From CAVPRW01 sp046727435 [NCBI: bacterium] (GTDB lineage Bacteria > Tectomicrobia > Entotheonellia > J063): a DNA stretch of 10,456 nt. The notes beneath the pieces are model-generated. The model did not search any database. It saw only the letters and a list, made by a program, of their open reading frames with translations, and was not told the origin of the DNA. Each line of letters opens with the position of its first letter. The first letter of the stretch is position 1. Shown one piece after another: positions 6,106-10,456 of this stretch. The position numbers were made by a program, and so were the translations under genes. The stretch lies in NCBI GenBank assembly GCA_046727435.1, contig JBKPCR010000395.1:1-10456 (forward strand), given 5' to 3'.

Positions 6106-8252
6106 GGGCGAAGGTATCGCGTGGTAGCGCCAGTGGAGGTGCAGGACCCGGTGTCACCTGCGCCCCCGTCGCGCGTGGTGCCCTCTCCGACGGTGGAGAC
6201 CGCGGCGTCTACGGCTCCACCTCCAGCGCTTCCCGCTGAGCCGCTCCCTGCGGCCGACCCCGCCGGTCCCGCCGCCGACGGAGAACACAAGCTGGTCACC
6301 ATCCTCTGCGGGACGCTGGCCGAGGCGCCCTCCCTGGCGACGCAGCTGGGCCCGGAGCGGTGGTATCGCCTACTCCAGACGGTGGTGGGACTGGCCCAGG
6401 AGGTGCTCCAGCACTATGTGGGCACCCTCACCCTGGCGACCAATGACGGCTTCACGGCCCTGTTTGGGATGCCCGTGGCCCAGGAGGATCATGCCCGGCG
6501 GGCGGTGCTGGCCGCGCTCGATCTACGCCAGTGCCTACGCGACGCCCCCACCCTGCGCGCGCAGCTCCCAGGCGGCCTCCTCACCCTCGGCATGGGGCTA
6601 CACTCGGGCCTGGTGGTGGCAGGTGTCCTTGGGCAGAACCCGCTGCGGCTGGCCACGGCGGTCGGCGCGCCCCTCCACATAGCGACGCGGCTCCAGCAGC
6701 AGGCCGCCCCTGGGACCATTCTGCTGAGCGCAGCGACCTATCATTTGGTGCACGCGGAGGTGCGGGCTGCACCCTACGGCACCCTCACCCTGGACGGGCA
6801 GCCCACTCCCGTGTCAGTGTATGTCGTACAGGGGCTCCTGCGGCGGTATGCGGGGGTTTTGGGGCGAGGCCCCCGAGCCCAGAGGCCCTTTGTGGGTCGA
6901 GCGCGGGAGCTGGCGCGGCTCCAGGACCACCTGGCGGCGGCGATGGCGGGGCAGGGTCAGGTGATTGGGGTGGTCGGCGAGCCTGGCATGGGCAAGACCC
7001 GGCTCCTGGCCGAATTCTGCCGCCGGGTGCCTGGGGCCCAGGTGACGGTATATGAGGGGCGGTGTCTGTCGTACGGTCAGGCGACCCCGTACCTGCCGGT
7101 GCGCGACCTCGTGCGGCAGGTATGCGGGCTGAGGGAGGGAGACGGGGTGGCGGGTCACACGGCCGCCGTGCAGCAGCGGCTGCACGAGCGTGGCCTGACG
7201 GCGGCGGACGATGTGGCCCTGCTGCTGCAGCTGCTGGACCTCCCGGTGGCCCCGGAGGGCCTGGCCCGGCTCCGTCCAGAGGCGCGGCAGGTCCGGACCT
7301 TTGCGCTCCTGCGGCACCTGATCCTGGATGCGGCGCAGCGGCAGCCGCTCGTCCTGGTGGTGGAGAACCTGCACTGGAGCGATCCCACCTCGGAGGCCTG
7401 GCTGGCGTCGCTGGCGGAGCGGCTGGCGGGGACGGCGGTGCTACTGCTGGGGACCTATCGGCCGGGGTATCAGCCCGCCTGGGGGCGCACACCGCGGTGA
7501 CGCAGGTCGCCCTGCCGCCCTTGCGCGCCGAGGACAGTCGGACCGTCGTCCAGGCGGTGCTGGAGGCCGTGCCCCTCCCCGAGGCCCGGCTGCGGGCGAT
7601 AGTGGCGCGGGCGGGCGGCAATCCGTTCTTTTTGAAGGAGTTGGCCTGGCATGCCGTGGAACATGGCGGGGAGGATCCTCCGGAGGCGGTGCCGGAGACG
7701 GTCCACGCCGTGCTGGCGGCGCGCCTGGACCGGTTGTCCCCAGCGGCGAAACGCCTGGTGCAAACGGCCGCCGTGGTGGGGATGCAGCTGACCTGGCCCC
7801 TCCTGCAGGCGGTGACGGGGCTCGCCGACGCCGCGCTGCACACCGGCCTCACCCACCTCCAGGCGGCGGCGTTCCTCGACGAAACGCAGGTGGTGCCCGA
7901 GCTCACCTACACCTTCACGCACGCCTTGACGCACGAGGTGGCCTACAATAGCCTGCTGCGGGAGCGGCGGCGGGGGCTCCACGCGCGCCTTGTCGAGGTT
8001 CTCGAAGCACTCGCTCCAGACGTGGTGGCCGAGCCGGTCGAACGCCTGGCGCACCATGCCCTGCGGGGCGAGGTGTGGGCCAAGGCCCTGACCTACGGCC
8101 AGCAGGCCGGCGCCAGGGCCGACGCCCGGGCCGCACTGTCCACAGCCACCGAGATGTATCGCACCATGGCCATGACCTGGTGGCTCCCCCAGGCAGAGGC
8201 GGCGCTGGCACACATAGGCGAGGCAGCGAGGCCAGCGGAAGCAGTGCCCTGA
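6040..8252 (+). pseudogene. Pseudocyclase / AAA ATPase signalling protein, IS-fused, frameshifted, TPR region deleted
   Basis: Remains of a large class III cyclase-like plus STAND/AAA ATPase regulator. First part (6040-7500, 486 codons from an ATG that lies in IstA sequence): Pro/Ala-rich linker (31-80), cyclase-like domain (about 82-265), VGRARE start of the ATPase (285-290), Walker A GEPGMGKT (313-320) and Walker B-like LVLVVENLHWSDP (437-449). TGA at 7498 follows a slip; reading continues one base back from the G5 run at 7481-7485 (PAWGAHTAVTQVALPPL) for 256 residues to TGA 8250-8252. This part carries GGNPFFLKELAWH and FTHALTHEVAYNSLLRERRR. Near 8107-8155 the text jumps from QQAGARADARAA to EMYRTMAMTWWLPQAEAAL, which in relatives are separated by hundreds of TPR residues. 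Cyclase metal and base residues are degenerate (Thr92 for the first Asp; Asp136 kept; His213 for Asn; Arg217 kept). Unlikely to work as a normal regulator. Confidence 0.85.
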
Positions 8253-8280
8253 GCAAGAGTTAACGGTGGAGGAATTGTGG

Positions 8281-8436
8281 TCAAGGGACGAACACACGGC
8301 ATGACTTCTCGCCAAACCCTTGCCCGAAGCGTTCGAGACGAAGCTGGATGTCGGCCACGAGGTCACGCGGCATAGCGATATCGGATGCCCTCAGATGCAG
8401 AGCAAGCTGTGCCATTGACCTCCGCAAAGCCAGCAT
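8281..8436 (-). CDS. Unidentified small ORF, 51 codons, convergent with the ATPase relic
   Basis: From ATG 8436 (or ATG 8415, preceded by GGAGG) to TGA at 8283-8281, the protein reads MLALRRSMAQLALHLRASDI then MPRDLVADIQLRLERFGQGF and ends EKSCRVFVP. The composition is protein-like, with an amphipathic helix around DLVADIQLRLERF, but I recognise no family. It overlaps the out-of-frame tail of the dead toxin gene and may itself be the end of another truncated gene. Confidence 0.25.
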   Translation of the reverse strand: MLALRRSMAQLALHLRASDIAMPRDLVADIQLRLERFGQGFGEKSCRVFVP

Positions 8437-8458
8437 GGGGTGGCATGGGTTGTGTCCT

Positions 8459-8509
8459 TTGGACAGGATTCAGATTGACAAAGTAAATGTCCCCACGCTG
8501 AATTGGCAT
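8459..8509 (-). pseudogene. PemK/MazF-family toxin, N-terminal stub
   Basis: From ATG 8509: MPIQRGDIYFVNLNPVQ, the hallmark first strand of MazF/PemK endoribonucleases (RGDIYxVNLNPVxGxEQ). Similarity stops at residue 17; the frame continues 31 unrelated codons to a stop at 8363. The rest of the ~110-residue toxin, including its catalytic residues, is absent. The start overlaps the stop of the upstream antitoxin fragment (TGATG), as in working MazEF-type operons. Confidence 0.75.
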
Positions 8510-8682
8510 CAGGGCGTGTCCAGTCCATCTGCGGCGGCATGGGAGAATTCTTCCTCGATGCGCCGCAGCTCCTGTTGCATTTCTTGATCCGCAGCCATTG
8601 CCGCACGCTGTTGGACGAATTTTGGCCAACCAGCATCCCGGCGGGTGGGATGAGGGAAGCTGCGCAGAGCAGGCTTTCCCAC
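8509..8682 (-). pseudogene. Antitoxin partner of the MazF-like toxin, C-terminal fragment
   Basis: Open frame from GTG 8682 to TGA 8511-8509, 57 residues. RDAGWPKFVQQRAAMAADQE then MQQELRRIEEEFSHA and DGLD resembles the acidic helical tail of antitoxins paired with MazF-like toxins, which wraps around the toxin. The DNA-binding N-terminal half is missing: the frame begins inside the repeat-like sequence at 8679-8715, so the first ~14 residues are probably accidental. The overlapping TGATG with the toxin stub supports the pairing. Confidence 0.55.
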
Positions 8683-8715
8683 TCACCCTGACCCTCTCCC
8701 AGAGTGAGAGGGAGT
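8679..8715. repeat. Dispersed-repeat-like element with hairpin CCCTCTC / GAGAGGG
   Basis: CTCACCCTGACCCTCTCCC followed by AGAGTGAGAGGGAG matches a string I remember as scattered in intergenic DNA of many GC-rich bacteria (CCCTCACCCxxxCCCTCTCCC...GAGAGGG). Arms 8692-8698 and 8706-8712 pair perfectly over 7 bp. It sits about 20 bp beyond the stop of the oxidoreductase gene and may end that transcript. It also marks the breakpoint of the antitoxin fragment. Confidence 0.55.
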
Positions 8716-8731
8716 TCCATCCTGGCCCGAA

Positions 8732-10135
8732 TCACCGCGCCGGCCTGATGTTCTGGTTGTGCCGGAATAGATTGGTTGGATCATATTTGTTCTTTAGTGC
8801 CGCCAGCCGTTCGTAGTTGGGCCCATAGGCGTCTTTAATCCGGTCAGCACCCTCCTCGGCCTCGACTCCCAGCTGCGTGATGTACGCCCCGCCACTACTG
8901 AAGGGCTGCATGGCCTCTGCCAACGCGCGCGTCCACCCAATATTCCTCCCATCCTCTGCCGGGTCGACCCAGCTCGACAGGCAGCCCCACTCACAGAGCG
9001 CATCCCGATGGCTAAAGGCGGTGTCCTGCACGCCGACACGGTTGGCGGCATTGCCCAATTGCTGGAAGAACACCAAGGTGTGCGGCGATGGGACGTTGGC
9101 GAAACGGTCGATCAACGCATCGATAGCGTCGTCGCTGATGCTGCGCATGAAGCTCGATTTGATATAGTAGCGCCGCCCACGCACCGCCGCGGCATCGAGC
9201 TGCGTTTGCACCTCGCGGTAGGCCATCGGACGAATCTGGTCGGCGACCGGTGGTCCAAATTCCCGGAGGGGTCGCAGGACTCTTTCGCCAGCGTCGAGGC
9301 TACCATTGTAACAGACGGCAATGACCGCCATGAGGTCGCCGTCAGGCGAGGTGAGCAACCCGCCCATGGTGTTCACTTCGTCGGGAATGGCCTTGGCGAA
9401 GTCGCGATAGTAGGCGAGCGCCTCTTTGGCCTTGGCGAAGGGATGGAGCACCATACCTGCCAGAATCGGGCCGACGGGGTGCAATTGATACTCGAAGGAG
9501 GTGACGATGCCAAAATTCCCGCCGCCGCCGCGCAGACCCCAGAAGAGGTCGGCGTGTTCGTTGGCGCTGGCAACGAGCACTTTGCCGCCGGCGGTGACGA
9601 CATCGGCGGAGAGTAGATTATCGCAGCTCAGGCCGCATTTCCCCGCCAACCAGCCGAGGCCACCGCCGAGGGAGAGCCCGGCGATACCGGTGTCGGAGAC
9701 CGAGCCTCCAGTGGTGGCCAGGCCGAAGGCCTGTGTTTCGTGATCGAACTCCCCCCAGGTAACCCCACCTTCAGCGCGCGCTGTGCGGCGCACGGGATCG
9801 ACCCTGACGCTGCGCATGCACGCCAGGTCGATCATCAGGCCGCCGTCGCACACCGCATTGCCGGGGATGTTATGGCCACCGCCGCGCACCGATACCAGGA
9901 GCTGATGGGTGCGGGCGAAATCAACTGCGCTGATGACATCGGCGACCCCGGTGCAGCGGGCAATCAGCCCCGGACGTTTGTCGATCATGCCGTTCCAGAC
10001 CTTACGGGCCTCGTCGTAATCGGTGTCGCCGGGGCGGAGCAGCTCGCCGCGCAGACTGGTCTTGAAGGTTTCGACCGTGGTGCCTTCAATGACGATATGC
10101 GAACCTGTTGTCGTGGTCATAGACAGGTCTGCCAT
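8732..10135 (-). CDS. FAD-linked oxidase, PCMH/berberine-bridge-like (covalent FAD)
   Basis: 467-residue oxidase with two domains: FAD-binding PCMH domain (about 50-220) and a substrate domain ending in the BBE tail. VRGGGHN (83-89) supplies His88, the usual site of 8-alpha-histidyl FAD attachment. TTGGSVSDTGIAGLSLGGG (141-159) is the second FAD loop; the Cys used by bicovalent members (GxCPTVG) is not there, so a single covalent link is expected. LFWGLRGGGGNFGIVTSFEY (197-216) and the C-terminal NYERLAALKNKYDPTNLFRH then QNI are family signatures. Such enzymes use O2 to oxidise alcohols, sugars, amines or alkaloid-like compounds; the substrate cannot be told. ATG 10135 has AGGAGG 7 nt upstream; an internal ATG at codon 6 is possible. 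No signal peptide; no membrane segment. It appears complete and monocistronic. Confidence 0.93.
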   Translation of the reverse strand: MADLSMTTTTGSHIVIEGTTVETFKTSLRGELLRPGDTDYDEARKVWNGMIDKRPGLIARCTGVADVISAVDFARTHQLLVSVRGGGHNIPGNAVCDGGLMIDLACMRSVRVDPVRRTARAEGGVTWGEFDHETQAFGLATTGGSVSDTGIAGLSLGGGLGWLAGKCGLSCDNLLSADVVTAGGKVLVASANEHADLFWGLRGGGGNFGIVTSFEYQLHPVGPILAGMVLHPFAKAKEALAYYRDFAKAIPDEVNTMGGLLTSPDGDLMAVIAVCYNGSLDAGERVLRPLREFGPPVADQIRPMAYREVQTQLDAAAVRGRRYYIKSSFMRSISDDAIDALIDRFANVPSPHTLVFFQQLGNAANRVGVQDTAFSHRDALCEWGCLSSWVDPAEDGRNIGWTRALAEAMQPFSSGGAYITQLGVEAEEGADRIKDAYGPNYERLAALKNKYDPTNLFRHNQNIRPAR

Positions 10136-10353
10136 GATGATTCCTCCTTTTCACAATGGCATGATGGACCACATGCTTGATCTGCTGCTGACGATTGTGG
10201 TGTGATCCTGTCAGATAATGGCGGCACACCCATGCAGATTCTACTCGCAATCCACGCGCAAAGTCTGCAAGTTTTTCGCAGTTGGTCGCGCAGGGAGCGG
10301 CCAGAATGGCCTCGACCGCCCGTCGGCCTGAGGAGAAGCCGATAGCCTCGAAG
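10136..10353. other. Intergenic region upstream of the oxidase gene
   Basis: It contains the strong AGGAGG ribosome site of the oxidase (10143-10148, minus). A TAGAAT -10-like hexamer is readable on the minus strand, but there is no good -35 at correct spacing. No gene is supported here. Confidence 0.45.
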
Positions 10354-10358
10354 CTATC
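10341..10358. terminator. 6-bp hairpin GATAGC / GCTATC overlapping the amidase stop
   Basis: Arms 10341-10346 and 10353-10358 with a 6-nt loop, so the amidase TAG lies in the stem. There is no T-run, so it is at best a weak pause or terminator element. Confidence 0.3.
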
Positions 10359-10456
10359 CCTCTATCCCCGGAGCTCGCCACGTATGCCACGGCGTGGCCT
10401 GCTCATAGGCATGGGCCACCTGCAGCAGCGTCGCTTCGGCAAACGGACGCGCCCCG
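10354..10456 (-). CDS. Amidase (amidase-signature family, GatA-like), last 33 residues
   Basis: From the right edge the minus strand reads GARPFAEATLLQVAHAYEQA then TPWHTWRAPGIEG and TAG at 10356-10354. GxPFxEAxLLxxAHAYEQATxWHxRRP is the standard end of amidase-signature enzymes, which hydrolyse amide bonds with a Ser-cisSer-Lys triad (upstream, outside the window). Whether it is tRNA amidotransferase subunit A or a stand-alone amidase cannot be decided from the tail. It lies on the same strand as the oxidase, about 220 bp before it. Confidence 0.8.
   Translation of the reverse strand, partial: GARPFAEATLLQVAHAYEQATPWHTWRAPGIEG

Noticed and set aside
6785-8366. Long minus-strand frames (up to 373 codons) over the ATPase.
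   Set aside because: Pro/Arg/Ala-rich translations without motifs, opposite a frame with Walker motifs and clear homology.
8692-8712. Rho-independent terminator of the oxidase gene.
   Set aside because: The hairpin is real, but no T-run follows in the transcript direction; annotated as a repeat instead.
10206-10353. Minus-strand frame (VEAILAAPCATNCEKLADFA) between amidase and oxidase.
   Set aside because: No start with a ribosome site; it would run into the oxidase start in a different frame, and no family is recognised.

Overview
The window is GC-rich bacterial DNA, probably from an uncultured environmental bacterium. The mix of a GltB-type glutamate synthase, GNAT and ASCH proteins of the kind common in Chloroflexota and Actinobacteria, a large pseudocyclase/AAA ATPase, and many decayed mobile elements and toxin-antitoxin genes suggests a Chloroflexota- or Tectomicrobia-like genome. 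That assignment is inference; no rRNA or other phylogenetic marker is present.

Layout. Housekeeping-type genes sit at the two ends and point left. On the left, the first ~700 codons of glutamate synthase large subunit (gltB) run off the edge on the minus strand, with a good Shine-Dalgarno/TTG start and a candidate promoter. Divergent from it is an intact small PD-(D/E)XK nuclease-like gene (2535-3020, plus). On the right, an intact covalent-FAD (berberine-bridge-like) oxidoreductase (8732-10135, minus) lies downstream of the last 33 codons of an amidase (10354-10456, minus).

The middle (about 3.07-8.7 kb) is mostly gene debris. It holds: the frameshifted C-terminal end of an ASCH-domain protein (3073-3256); a GNAT acetyltransferase with an in-frame amber codon in place of a conserved Trp (3253-3954); a REP-associated/IS200-like transposase stub with sequence motifs I associate with such elements (about 4076-4648); one intact toxin-antitoxin pair, hicA-hicB (4777-5357); a 12-bp perfect inverted repeat (5548-5584); an IS21-family left end with an istA 5' fragment (5636 to about 6105) fused in frame to a pseudocyclase/AAA ATPase gene that is itself frameshifted and lacks its TPR region (to 8252); and a dead MazE/MazF-type module (about 8459-8682) next to a dispersed-repeat-like hairpin.

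How they relate. Only hicAB, the PD-(D/E)XK gene, the FAD oxidoreductase and, as far as visible, gltB look intact. The interval between gltB and the oxidoreductase behaves like an insertion/deletion hotspot where mobile and toxin-antitoxin modules arrive, are cut and decay. I see no convincing new multigene system. The most unusual objects are the IS21::ATPase chimera and the GNAT/ASCH junction.
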